Assembly: GCA_020746875.1 (NCBI GenBank)
Contig: JAGTJL010000016.1
Location: forward strand, 1 to 64,000
Source of the DNA: Rhexocercosporidium sp. MPI-PUGE-AT-0058
Taxonomy: Eukaryota; Ascomycota; Leotiomycetes; Helotiales
DNA length: 64,000 nucleotides
Reading direction: 5' to 3'
Shown in pieces: positions 1 through 12,336 of this stretch. The notes below the pieces were generated by a model. That model ran no database searches and was not told the origin of the DNA. It saw nothing but the letters and a program-made list of their open reading frames with translations. Both the position numbers and the translations under genes were made by a program. Position 1 is the stretch's first letter. The number at the start of each line of letters is the position of its first letter.

Positions 1-3000
1 AATATATACTCGTTATTCTTATTTAAGGAAAATGCGTTTAAATTATTATAAAGCTCGTAGTCCTCTTAATATAAAATCCAAAGTATTAGCTTAAAATAAT
101 AAAAGACGTTAAAATATAATATTATTCCCTTTTTAATCGTAGTCCTAAAGAGCTTTTATATATTTTATAGTCTTAATATTAATAATAGCGATTTAATCTT
201 AAATCTCTTAATTAATAGTCTTCGGTCGACTTGTCCTTAATAAGTTAATTAAAATAAGGATTTCCCTTAAGGTTAAGTTTTTAAAGAGCTCTCTTTAAGT
301 AAAAAGCTTATTAAGCGTATTATTTAACGTGTAATTATTTTATAATAACGCCTAATATACGTAAAGTCGGCTTAAAGTCGTCTTAACAATAATAAATAAG
401 TTACTTTTAACGCGTTTTTAAATAATCCTTATAAAAAGTAATTTAATAATAGTCGGTCCTTTTCGACTTACGGTTAAAGTAGCTTTTTTTAATTTCTTAA
501 AAATAATATTATTATTATTATCTTTTATAATAATTTAAGTAGGTTTTACTTTAAGTGTTTTAATTAAAAGGTTTACGTTTATAAGCTCTTAAAAACTAAC
601 GGCATTCTTAACTTTTTCGCGAACTTTTAGTCTTCCGTAATTAACTTAAGCCTTAAGGCGTTTTTTAAGTAAAGTTTCGGTTATATATAATTCGGCTTTT
701 ATTATTACTTTAAAAGTAACGACATTTTATTATTTTATTTTTATAAATATTATTTTAAAGCTATTATTTATTTCTTTTAAATTAAAGGTAATAAATACGT
801 TTTAAACATTAGTTAATTTTATTATATTAAAGAGTTAAATAATAAGAATGTTTAAATAATCTTAAGGCTTTTAATTTACTTTTAGTATTAGACTTTTTAA
901 AGCTGACTCTAACATAATATTTTATTAAATTAAAAGGGCTTCTTAAGCGTCTTAAAGCTTCCTTTAAACTGCTTCTTCTTTTCGCCTCGAGTCTAAGTCT
1001 TTTTTTATATTAATTATTTATAAAATAAGCACTTCTTTTTTTAATTTGTCTTAAAGAACTTAAAATGCTTAAGCTTTTATTTCTTTTTTTAAAAAGCTTA
1101 TATAAATATAATTGTCTTTATTTTTATAAATAATTCTTAAATTAAGCTACTTTTTAAACTTATAATATTAATTTTAATATTTATAAAATCCTTAAAGTTT
1201 AACACTTAAAATCGGCCTATTAAAGTAAAAAAAACATCCGGTGTTTATGTCGTCTTTTATATTAAAACGTCAATTATATTTAAAGCTTATTTTAAAATTT
1301 TAATAAAATACCTTAGCTTTTTTAAGGTATATAATCGACTCGTAAATAAATAAAGCCTTAACTTTAGTTATTAATTTTAAATTCTTTTTTTTCTTTATAA
1401 TAACGTATAAAATGCGTAAGTTATTTAGTTATTTTATAATTATATTAATATTTCGTTTTATAATTTAATTAATATTATGAGTCAGCCTTTTAATAATAAG
1501 AATAACTTCTTCTCGAATATACCTTTTTTAATTTAATTTAAAATAAAACATTAAACTTTTCTTAAAGACGTCGTTAATCTTTTAAACTAAAGAATTATCT
1601 TTATACTTTATAAGCTTAAGGCGAGTTATAAAGTTAAGCCCCTTAAATTATACCGTTAAAAAGGGAGTTTTATTATTACTTAACTTAAGTCGAAGACGGT
1701 CGGCTTAAGTAATTTATATAAATAATGCTTTTTCTTTAATTAAAGTGTCGATTTCCTACTTAACTTAAAATAAGCCTTTTATTTTAGCGTATATTTTATT
1801 AAAAGATTATATATTTTTTATATTAAAAGTATTATTATTTTTTATAAAAGTTTTAGCCTTTCGCTTAAAATACTTAAGTAAAGCCGCTAAAAACTTTATA
1901 ATTATTTATTACTTTATAATAATTTTCTTTTATATATAAACTTAATTAACTTTTTTAAAAGCTTAAAGAAACTGTCGAAATTAAAATTTAAAAGTATCTT
2001 TTATAATATATTTAAAATTATTAAATATCTTTTTTAAATTTTAAAAATTATAACGATATTATTTAAAGTCAAACGTTTAATATTCTTTTATAACTTTTTT
2101 AATTAATTCTTAATAAGTATTATTAAGGAAGTCGGGGAGTTACTTAATGTTTTAGCCTATTTCGAGAATATAATAATTTACGACGTATTATTTCTTTTTA
2201 ACGTCATCCGTAATGCCTCGAGCTATAAAGAGTTACTTTAAGGTCTTAAAGAACTTAATAATATTATTTTATTAAAGTATAAGTAATTAAAAGTGTTTAA
2301 AGTTAATATGGCTTAGGCTATTATAAAATAAGGAAGTCTTTTAATAAAGTCTATAATAAGTCGTGTAGCTTAAGATATAAGCTATTAAGACGTTATATTA
2401 TTAAAAGTAGGTTTATAGTAATAATTATTTAAAGCCTTGTTTACTTTATATAATATAAAGGTTTTAATAAGTTTATATTGTCTAAACGTAGGTCGTGTTA
2501 ATTAAAAAGCCTAAGCGAAAGTGACTTCAGCCTAAAGCGGTATTATATAACTTATATTAACAAGGTTAAGTCCTCCTTACTTTAGAAGTAAATATAATAT
2601 AACTTAAGAGTATATAGGCTAAGTAAGTGTTATATAAGTCGGTAAAGCTTAAGGGGTGGCCTAAGCTCTTATATTAAAGCTTTTTAAATAGTTAATGCCT
2701 TAATTATAATTAAATATGTTTTATTATAAGTTATTATTATTACTTTTATTTCTTTTTTTTCTTTTATTTATAATTAAAGTATTATTTATAAGTATTCCCG
2801 GTGGTTATAATAAAGTAAGGTTAATAATTTTAATAATATTAAGCTTTATTAAAGGTTTAATAGGCACGAAAGTAAAAGAGTTTATAAAGCCTATAAAGCT
2901 AGTCTTAATAATAAAGTAGTCTATAGTCGAGGTCGTAGTACTTCTTTAAGTTATAGAAAAGTTATTAATAAGTCGTTCAGGCTTTTTACCCTTCGAGTCG

Positions 3001-3917
3001 CCGCTAAAGGCGTTATTTTTAGTGTCGTTTTTAAATATAATTAATTTTTTTTAATAAAATTAGTGATTTATTAAAAAGTAAATGCGCTTAATATTATTAA
3101 TAAAAAAGTAAAAGATATAATATATTATATTTAAAAAAGAAAAATATATAAGCTTAAAAAAACAAAAGAAATATATAAATAAAAATATTAAGTTAAAGAG
3201 CTTATAGCTTTAAGTCCTCCCGAAGTAATAAAGCCCGAAAGACGCCAAAGTCTAGGCCTTTTATCCTTATAATAAACAAACGTATAAGCTTAAGTAAAGT
3301 AAATAAATCTCGCTAAATATAAAAGCTTTATTATTATTAAAGTTAATTTCGGCGTAAAATAACTTAAGATTAAAACTAATTAAAAAGGCATAAAGTAAAA
3401 CTTTATATACTTTTCTATTAGGCTTTGTTTTGCTAGCCTAAAGTAGGCCCTTAGCGGAAAAAAGAAAAGGAAAAAAGTAATAAATACGCCTATTAAAAGT
3501 ATAACTAATGTTAAAATTCGCCGGATTTATTTTAAATAGTTTACTTCTCGTTTTTAAAGTATTAAATATATTTTAATATTAATTAACGCGTTTTTAACGG
3601 CGTAATCCGGCTATTTTCGGTTTAATCTTTTTTAATATTAATGTTTTACGTGTTAAAGCTAACATTTTTAATAGTTTAAATACTTTTATATTAAAGGTAA
3701 GTAGTTTCCTTTTAGACTTTTTATACTTTTCGTTATATTATAAGAAACTATTAAAGTGCCGTATTTAATTTTACTTTAAAGGCTAAAAGATCTTTAAGTA
3801 AATAAGTTTATATTAGTTCGAGCACTTATCGATTTTAGTCTTTATAATTAATATAAGGGGCCTTTAGGCTTTTTTACGTATTTCATTTTAGCTTTTTTAC
3901 TTACTTTTTACGTTAAT

Positions 3918-4203
3918 TATTAAAATATATAAAAGGGAAATATTAAATATATAATAAAAGGGTAATAAAGTAAGTGCTAAAGGATAAACGTAAGAAATAC
4001 TTATTTAATGAATACTAAAGATATTATATATTTAAAGAATATAAGTTATTAAAAGAAAGGAGAAGTATAATTTAAATAAAAAGGAAAAGTTATAATAATA
4101 AAAATCGTTATTATCTTTAAAAAATGTTGCCTTAAAGGCTATCTTAAATATAGCAAGATGCAGCTCAATCACGTGACAAATGGACCTCTGAGGTCAACCC
4201 CAC
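3918..4203 (+). repeat. Left copy of a ~280 bp inverted repeat inside the RIP block
   Basis: This segment matches the reverse complement of 8900-9180 over nearly its whole length. Long shared words include ggataaacgtaagaaatact and taaaaatcgttatt. The differences are mostly C/T or G/A, as RIP would leave. Similarity stops near 4203 on the inner side (this copy continues ccaccacaataatag, the other ttattatatgcgtt). It could be a terminal inverted repeat, two solo LTRs in opposite orientation, or two copies of one short element. The 4.7 kb between the copies is itself degraded. Confidence 0.75.
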
Positions 4204-4215
4204 CACAATAATAGC
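4130..4215. other. Unmutated island in the RIP block
   Basis: A short stretch of near-normal composition, rich in CA and TG, containing gcagctcaatcacgtgac and a CACGTG E-box at about 4170. It coincides with the inner edge of the left inverted repeat. It may be a fragment that escaped RIP because it was single-copy or too short there, or a later insertion. Confidence 0.5.
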
Positions 4216-6054
4216 TTTATTATTAAATAAGATACTTTTTATAAATAAATAGCGATTTATATTTATAATAACGTATACTCCCGTAATAACGAAAGCTTTG
4301 TCGAGAAATTCAAGGCTTATAAAATAAGCTTAAACGTTTTTAAAATATCTTGCTTTTACTAAAATAATTAGTTTTAAAACTATAAAAGCTGCTAATATTT
4401 AAATAAAAAAGGAATTATTAAAAGACAGTCCGGAAGTTAATTACGCTATTAATAATATATTTTTATTAAGTTTAATAATTTCTCGGCGAAAGTTAAGGAA
4501 GTCGCTTTTTAATTAAAGTGAAGTCTTTTTAATTTCTTTTATTAATAATACGTTCTTAAGATTACTTGCCGTCGAGCCATCGTAATAATACCGAAGTTTA
4601 TAATAATTAATAGCTTTATAGCGGTAAAAGCGATGATTATATAGGCAAGTATTTACTCGCGTGTTTAACGACTAGTTTCGTTAAACTAATAAGGTTATAA
4701 AAGTATTTAATCTTCTTTTAAGAATAATATATAAGTTTATTATCTTTTATTATTAAAAGCTATAAGTAATTCCTCGTTAAAAGTAAATAATTAATTAACT
4801 TAATTAAGTAAAAAGTATTAGTTTATTACCTTAAGAATATTATTTTTTAATAATTCAGAGTGCCGTTCGCGCGTCTATTCCGGTACGAGCTTCTCTTACA
4901 CCGCCTTAATAAAGTCAAGTATTACTAGCGGTCCTTTAACGTTTAATAAGTCGTATAAGAAAGCATTTTAATAAGCTGCTTTTTATTTTTAAAGTTACTT
5001 TTTAAGATTAACTCGCCTTACTTTAATAATAGCGAATTTCTTCTTATAAGTAAACTATACTAGCGTGCGAGTACTTGTTTTTAAAGAGGCGTAATCTCTC
5101 TTAAGGATTTAAAAAAGTAATTAAAGAATTTATAACTTTAATTAAGGATCTCTATTTATTATCTCGGTTAATTATTCCTTTTTTATATAAGCTTACTCGT
5201 TCTCGTATTCCTTAACTACTTCTTAATAAATAAAAGGATTAATTATCTCTTAAATCCACTTATAAGCTGCCTTATAAGCTCGAGCCTTTTCCGTTTATTA
5301 TATAAGCTTCCTTACGTATTCCTTTATAAGAGTAATATATATTAAAATTATATTTTTAATTATAACTTTTGCCGGTAGTAATGCGCTCGGCTTAAGGCTT
5401 TTCTTTATAAGGTCGCGAGTATCTTCGTCTTATTTCGCTTAAGCTTAGAAGTTGTGCTTAATAACTTCTTTATTTTATTATATTTTTAAATTATTTAATA
5501 ATAAAGGTTTCGGTTCGGCGTCGAAAAGATTAAGAGTAATTAATAACGTAAGGTTTATTAAATTCTATATTTTATAAAAGATATAAAAGGATTTAAACGC
5601 TTAATATTAAAGAGTTTAAGTGCGCTTATTATAATTAAAAGAGGTTCGATTATTTAAAAAAAAAAGTTAAAGTTAAGTTTATTATAATAAATAAGTTGCT
5701 CTCGTAGGCTCCGAGTATTCGATAAGGGAGGAAAGACTGGAGAGGTATCGAGTTCAGTTACTCGGCTTTTATATTCGTCTAAAGTAAAGTCGAAGAGTTA
5801 ATAGAAAAATAATAATATAAATTATATTTTATAATAAAGTGGAAAACTTTATAACGTATAATAAATACTTTTTACTTATAAACTTACTTTATAAGCTTTA
5901 TTTAAATTAATAACGCATAAAAGGAAGAATATTAACTTAATAACTTCGTTAACGGAGCTTATAATTATAATATAAAAGTAAACTAAAACATTATAAGTAA
6001 TTATAATTAAATTAAAGTGATTAATTATTATTTTAAAAGCTCTAAGAATTAAGA

Positions 6055-6150
6055 GAAAACAGTTATTCTCCTGAAGGCAGTCTATAGTAGCAAAACCTAA
6101 TTAAGTCACGTGTAGTGCCAAGAGAGCAGCTGCCCGTGCTTATACGACAA
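6055..6150. other. Second unmutated island in the RIP block
   Basis: Roughly 95 bp of normal composition (words such as tcctgaaggcagtctatag and gagagcagctgcccgtgc) inside AT-rich sequence. It also contains a CACGTG word near 6108. No coding frame is visible. It may be a remnant of unique DNA between two repeat insertions. Confidence 0.45.
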
Positions 6151-8899
6151 TTTTAAATTAAAGTTACGCTTTATAAAAAGCAACTTAAAGTCCCTTATTA
6201 AAGTAATATAATAAAATCTAATATTATATTATAAGTTTATTAAAAGCTTTCTTTAATCGTATATTATTTACTTATTACGTTTATATAAGTAACGGAAATT
6301 GCCCGGAGGCAGCAAAGTTTAATAAGACTATTCTTATAATAAACGAGCCGCGTCTTCGTATAAGTGTCTTTAACCTTAGACTTAATTAATAAGCGCATAT
6401 ACTCTTTGAGCTCGCGCTGCTTTTAAGCGATTTATTCTTTAATAAGTATACTTAAAGCCGCAAAATTAATATTAGTATTAATATTAAAAAAGATTATATT
6501 ATTTAGTATATAATTAAATATATTTAAGTTACTTTTAACTTAAGTTATAGTTTTATTTTTTTTTCTTAATAAATATAAACGGATTAATTATAAATATAAA
6601 AAGATTTTTTATTATTACTACCGCGAGTATTTTAAAGTAATTCATTATTAAAAGCACTTTCGCTTTTAATTATATAAAAGGAATTTATAAATTCTATAAC
6701 CTTACGAAAAATATTATAAGTAGTACCGCCGAAGCGAGTATTACTCGCAGGTCTAGCGCTATTAAATATAATTACTTAATAAAGAACCGTTCTTTTATCT
6801 TTTATATTATTTCTTTAAAAAATAAAGAGACTAAATTATTAAATAGAGTTTATAATAAATAAAGCTTTATAAAAGTTTAAAGAAAATATATTTAAAGAAT
6901 TAATCTTTAGCTTTTAAAAAAGAAGCGTATATATAAAAGAAATTACCTATAAGAGGAAGTAAAACGCCGGAGTAATTAAGAATATAAGTAAGACTAATTC
7001 TATTAATACGGTAAAACCCTCGACCCTTTTATACTACAGGTCCGATTCCGTATAAATAAAATGAATAAATAAATATATAACAATTTTATAGAATTATTAA
7101 TAAGAGTATTTAACGAGTTTAACGAAGATAAAAGTAATCGAGATTGAAAAGGGTTTTAGCTCTAATTTAATATTTAAATAATTCGATCGGAGTTCGGGAA
7201 CTCAGGAAATTCTATAAACAGCGAAAATATATACTAATTATTTTTATTATTGAATACTAACGATAATCGTAAGCTTTTATTTTTTATTAACTTTTGATCC
7301 CCGCTTATTAGTTTTAATTTAATAAATTTACTAATCTCTCGGTTAATCTTAACTAACGTATATCTGGTTTATTTTAATAAAGTATTATAAATTAAAATCA
7401 GTATTAATAAGCGCCTTAAAATTAGAATTTCGGATTAATTAGCGATTTCAGTTTAAATTAAGGTTTACTCTTCGTATTTCGAACCGTTAAAAGACGCTTT
7501 AATCTAAAATATAAAGTTAATAATATTTCTCTTAAATCTTTTATTAATTAATAATTTCCGGCGTCTTCTTAAGGAATTAAGTTTAGCCGTTTAAGCTTTA
7601 TTAACGGCTTGCTGAAATAAACTGTCTTATTCTAAGTTTAATTCTCGTATTATTATTAATCGTTAAATCTTTTTAAAAAAGAAAAAAAAGAAGGCGCTTA
7701 ATTTAAGAAGTGAAAAATTATAAATTTCTAGTTTAAAAAAAAATCTTAATTGCGAATCGAAATACTTTTATATAAGTCGTATGAAAACGAATCCGTACGA
7801 TTTTCTCCTTGCGTCGGTTACTAATATTAAAGCTATAATAAAATAAAAGAACGAAGCACGGCATAAGGCACTAAGCAAAGAGCTTAATAACTTTAAGGAT
7901 TAAGATTTAAGTGGAAAAGTGTTTAATTCTTTTAATTTTATAAGAGGGAAAGGTCTCTTATATGAACTTTTTAAGGCTATATGCTTAGTTTCTTAAACAA
8001 CGCCTTAGGCATCATTTCCTGGCTAGAATCGCCGTCTTATATTATTAAAGAAATAAAAGCAAAGCAAAGCAAAGAAAACAAAAGTAAATAAAAGACTTAA
8101 TTAAGTTAATAAAAGAAATACTCTAATTAGCTTCTTTTTACTTTCGTATTATGCTTCGAACTTTAAAGGTAAAAAGACCGTCCTCTGACTACTTATCCGC
8201 CTTTAACCTTATGTATTTATATATTCTTATTTCTTTAATATACTCGTAATAAATTTTCTTTTATTCTTAATATCGTTAAGAAATTAAGAAAGTTCGTAAA
8301 AGATTCGTTAAAATAAAAATATAAAAAAGAAGCAGAATCGTTAAAAACACGTTAACTTAAGGTATAAAAGAATACTAACAAATTTAACGCGTTATAAGAA
8401 TTAATTTCTATTTTATAAAGAAAGTCAGTTTTTATATTATAAAAGAAGGAGTCGAGAACTCATTTAAAATAATAATTATAAACCGATTTATTTTAAAAGA
8501 ATCACTTTAGCCTTATTAAAGCTAAATTTTACTCGAATACGATATTTAAAAAAGCAAGTTTAAGTAATAAAAACAATATAATAAGTGCTAAAAAATGTAA
8601 AAAGACTAATATAAATATTAAAAACACGTAAAGCCTTTTTAAAAGTATTATAAAAAAGAGTAGTAAAGTTATTAAAAAAAAGGAGAAAAAAATAATATTA
8701 AAATAAAAAATAATATTTAAAGGTATTAAGTAAGACAATTATTTACTTTTAAAGGTAAGGAATAAGTTACTTAATATTTACTTATCCTTAATTAGGCATA
8801 TTTTCCTTTAAGTAATTAAATCTTTAAAGCTATAATATTAATTCTTACTTTTTTACTCGAGGGTAAATACGAGTTTTCTAAAAAGATAACGCATATAAT

Positions 8900-9180
8900 A
8901 AGGTTAACCTTAGAAGTCCATTTATTACGTGATTAAGCTGCTTTTTATTATATTTAAGACAGCTTTTAAAATAACATCTTTTAAAGAAAATAACGATTTT
9001 TACTACTATAACTTTTCTTTTTTATTTAAATTATACTCCCCTTCTTCTTTAATAAATTATACTCTTTGAGTATATAATATCTTTAATACTTATTAAATAA
9101 GTATTTCTTACGTTTATCCTCCGGCACTTACTCTGTTACCCTCTTATTATATGTTTAGTGTTTTCCCTTCTATAATATTA
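8900..9180 (-). repeat. Right copy of the ~280 bp inverted repeat
   Basis: Reverse-complement partner of 3918-4203. This copy has lost more C/G at some sites (its Ebox-like word reads cacgtaat where the left copy has cacgtgac), yet keeps C/G at others that are A/T in the left copy (for example the gtaagtgccgg stretch). The two copies were therefore mutated independently after duplicating. Sequence outside both copies is not similar. Confidence 0.75.
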
Positions 9181-9841
9181 ATTTAAATCGTTATTATAGC
9201 CGAGTTATTTGATACGATAAGATAAAGTAAAGCGGTTCTTGCGACATATAAGTATATTTTCTAAAATATATTCATTATTACTTATAATATTAATTAGTAA
9301 AGATAGTTATTATACTTATTCTAGAAAAAGATCATTCAGGTCCTTTCGTAACTTACTTACTAAAAAGACGTTATAAACTTTCATATTCGTTAGTAATTCC
9401 AGGCGGTATAAATTACTTATTTTCTTAAGTATTTTACATAATCTATTCGTTAGCATATTTAATTTCTTCGCTATTTACGGTAAAGTTAGTCTAAGAATCC
9501 CATTTATAAGATTCCTAAAACGCAATAGATCTGCAAAGCAGCGGCAAAACGAAATATTAGCCGATTAAGACGCGATATCGAAGCGGATTATATATACGTA
9601 AGAGGTATTGTCTTAGTTGTGTTGTATCCCTCCTACAGTCTACCTAAAGTATAAATAAAAGAAGTAAAATCACATTAACTTCACAGATATAAAGCAAGGC
9701 TTGACGACCGTCTTAATTGTAGAATTTATGTTTCAGCAGAATTCCATTATAGAGTGAGTGAGTCTGCTCTAACAATCCACATAAATAACTCTAAGATCAA
9801 AAATCCTGACTTTAAAGCGAACCGTGTACAACCAGCATCAC

Positions 9842-11847
9842 TCATTGACTAACAGGAGTAACCCCAAGCAGCTTCAAACCATTCTCTAATACCTGTCGAA
9901 CATTCTCGTACAAAACAACACGAGCTAGATGCTTCAATGCAGCAGAGGAGCTTTCCCCCTCGCCTTCTCCCTTTTCAGACTCATCAGTTGCAAGACACTC
10001 ACTCAACTCATCGATAACTCGGAAGATGTAAGAAAGAATGATGCCAGGGTCCAACTTTTCAAAGGATAATTGGGTGGCGACTGGGTATCTGGCTATTAGT
10101 CGGAGGAGATCGGAGTAGGGAGCTTGTGAGAGTGAGCTGTAGTCGAGATCGGGAATTTCTTCTGCACTTGGGTATGACGTGATACGGGCAATTTCGACGC
10201 ACAGTTTTGCATAGCAAAGTTGCAGGGTTGTGCCTGTGCCCGTCTCGCCTGTTGGTGAGGTCAAGATGTTAAAGTCCAGGTTGTTATTGTCACCCTTCTT
10301 CAAAGAGAGCTGGTGGAGGATGAGAGAGTTTATGCCCAGCGCCGGTGCAACTGTGTCTCGGTTTTCAATCTGATAGTCATCCGGGTCCGCGTTCATTGCC
10401 TCGCGCATATGATTTTCGCATTGATCGAGGATATCACCCAGCAGTTGGATACCCCCTGGTTGAAGTACAGGATTATTCGATTTGTTAAATGTGATATGTT
10501 GCAGTTTGCTCGCGACATCGCCACAACCCATGAGCTCAACAGCTTTGAAGACTTGTCGGAAATGCACGTCTTGTTCGCAAATGACGTACACCATCTTGTC
10601 GAAATCGTGGGTTTTGAGTCGGTCGAAGACTGTCGCAATGTCTCTCAGCAGGTACGTAGTAGAGCCGTGTCGATCTCGTATGGCTGCGGTTCCTAGCTTC
10701 GCGCCGTGCTTGTCGAAGTCGATGACCCATGCCCCATCTTTCTCTTCCCACAGATCCTTCTCTTTCAACATCGACTCGACATGGGCGATTGCTTCTGGAT
10801 CAAGACTAACTCGAGACTCGCCAGAATACTCATCGTACTTGATCGAAAGCTTTGAAAAATTCTCGGTGTAATACTCGATACTGATAGCTCGGATCTTCTC
10901 CCACAAAGCCATCGCTACTGGCTCGCCATCTTCCATTCGCTTGAAGGTCGCGTCCCGTTCTGCTACTAAACCCTGGGTCTCAAGAGCCGATATATCCTGC
11001 CCATCTTGTAGAGCCTTCTTTCTCGCCTCATGCTCCGGCTGGATCTCATCTTCCATCTTAGCATACAACTCGTGTATGTATCGAAACAGGTCTGTCTGCT
11101 CATTGAGAATCTCTTCTGAACCATATTTCTGCCAACCCATTCCGAGCAGACCGAGGTTCTTGCCCCAATCTCCCAAGTAGTTTATCCTGACCACAGAATA
11201 GCCCATTGCTTCATGAATGTTGGACACATAAGCACCAAGAATCGAGCTTCTCAAGTGGTCGATGGTGAATGGTCTTGCAATATTCGGCCGCGCGAACTCG
11301 ACAATGACCTTTTGACTTCCAGAATCGGGTTGGTCCTGCAAGCCAAGAGCTGGAAACTTGCCATACGTAGCCTTCCGGTCGCTGACATAGGGAAGTAGGA
11401 ATCGTGGAGCATTTTTGGTGGAGAAAAGGGCGCGAATGTGGACGCTGTCAGGGAAAGGTGCCGCGAAGAGGGGATGAGGTGGAAACTGCCAAAGAATTAG
11501 GTTAGATTTTAAACGATCGTCTAGATTGGTTGTCTGTAACAAAAATAAAGATATGGACTGACTTTTTTCACAAGGTCGAATGCAAGCTCCTTGGGCTTGG
11601 TACCATCAAGTTTCAGCCTTGGTAGAACAATATCCAAATCTCCATCTTCAATAGTCTTTGAAAGCTGAATTGAATTGTAGACAACATCCGGATCACACTC
11701 GACAAGCGCCTGCAAGCTCTCTGCGAGATATGAATGGTAGATATCAAGAGGGTTGTTCAGAGGGTCTGCTTTCGCAAAAGTCGGGAGAGGCTCGAGCCCG
11801 ATTTGCGCTACAAAGGCTTGCAGGCCAGGAAGGGAAGAGGTTGCCAT
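9842..11847 (-). CDS. Arginyl-tRNA synthetase-like protein with eroded catalytic motifs
   Basis: Two exons (11847-11563 and 11485-9842), joined in phase 0 across a 77-nt intron (gtcagt donor, ctaac branch site, ggcag acceptor), give 642 residues, the length of cytosolic fungal ArgRS. The fold is clear: N-terminal Add-1-like part, NIARPF near 163-168, NYLGDWGK near 197-204, and a DALR-type C-terminal helix region ending LLGVTPVSQ. Two signatures are not normal. The HIGH box, usually His-Ala-Gly-His in this family, reads T-I-D-H at 169-172. The Met-Ser-Thr-Arg-Lys-Gly class of KMSKS loop is replaced after LQHITFNKS (about 422-431) by a shorter segment NNPVLQPGG. The frame is open for 547 codons in exon 2, so the protein appears to be maintained. 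It may be a paralogue with a non-tRNA-charging role, with a canonical ArgRS elsewhere. It borders the RIP block. Confidence 0.85.
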
Positions 11848-12336
11848 CGGAAACTATCCAGGTGAGGCTTCACATTGAAAGGGCCGAGGTGGGAAGGCTG
11901 TGTTTGAGCTGGAGTTCGTTTTCTAAGAAAAAGATGGTTGCTTAGGTCGGGTTGGGTCAGTCATGCGCCGATGTATGTATGCATGGTGCGCTGGCACAGT
12001 ATCGTAAATGAGGCTGGTTGGATCGTTGGGCATGAATGCAAGGCAAACCACACCACCGATTTGACTGGTATCTTGAGTACCGAGAAATAACTCCTTATTG
12101 GATATGAAGCGTTTTGAGCACCGAATAATCCTGGTTTCCGCAGATGAGCAAACGTCCATGCGGGGGTAGGCAGAAACCTGCAATCACAACGAACGTTGGC
12201 TGTATGAATGCCAAAGCTTCAAAGCTTTCCAAATGCATTATGCGCACGGAGAGCGGACAAAAATGGCCAATACGGATAATTTCCAGAGCAGTCAATTCTC
12301 AAGTAGTAAGTCGCACGGACCAAATCTGCCCAAAGT
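11848..12336. other. Intergenic spacer
   Basis: About 490 bp between two minus-strand genes: the 3' region of the CorA-like gene and the promoter of the ArgRS-like gene. Small open frames here have no recognisable features. No terminator or promoter motif could be fixed by eye. Confidence 0.5.

Larger units (their letters stand above)
1..9780. repeat. RIP-degraded AT-rich repeat block
   Basis: About 9.8 kb of very AT-rich sequence with no reading frame longer than about 70 codons. TpA is very abundant while CpA and TpG are scarce; CpG, CpT and CpC remain common (for example many tcg, cgt and cct words). That is the expected product of fungal RIP acting on CpA, not of general AT drift or CpG methylation decay. 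The block most likely consists of dead transposons, but the mutation load is too high to name a family by eye. It ends abruptly near 9700-9780, where normal composition and the ArgRS-like gene begin. The short hydrophobic frames at 2716-2919 and 8529-8738 are low-complexity products of A/T-rich codons, not genes. Confidence 0.85.

Noticed and set aside
2716..2919. 67-codon hydrophobic frame in the RIP block
   Set aside because: Composition follows from tta/att/ata codons of RIP-mutated DNA; no conserved feature or gene context.
8529..8738. 69-codon hydrophobic frame on the minus strand
   Set aside because: Same reason: A/T-driven Phe/Leu/Ile run, not a membrane protein gene.
10313..11398. 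Several open frames on the plus strand across the ArgRS-like gene
   Set aside because: They are antisense shadows of a long minus-strand exon with clear family motifs.
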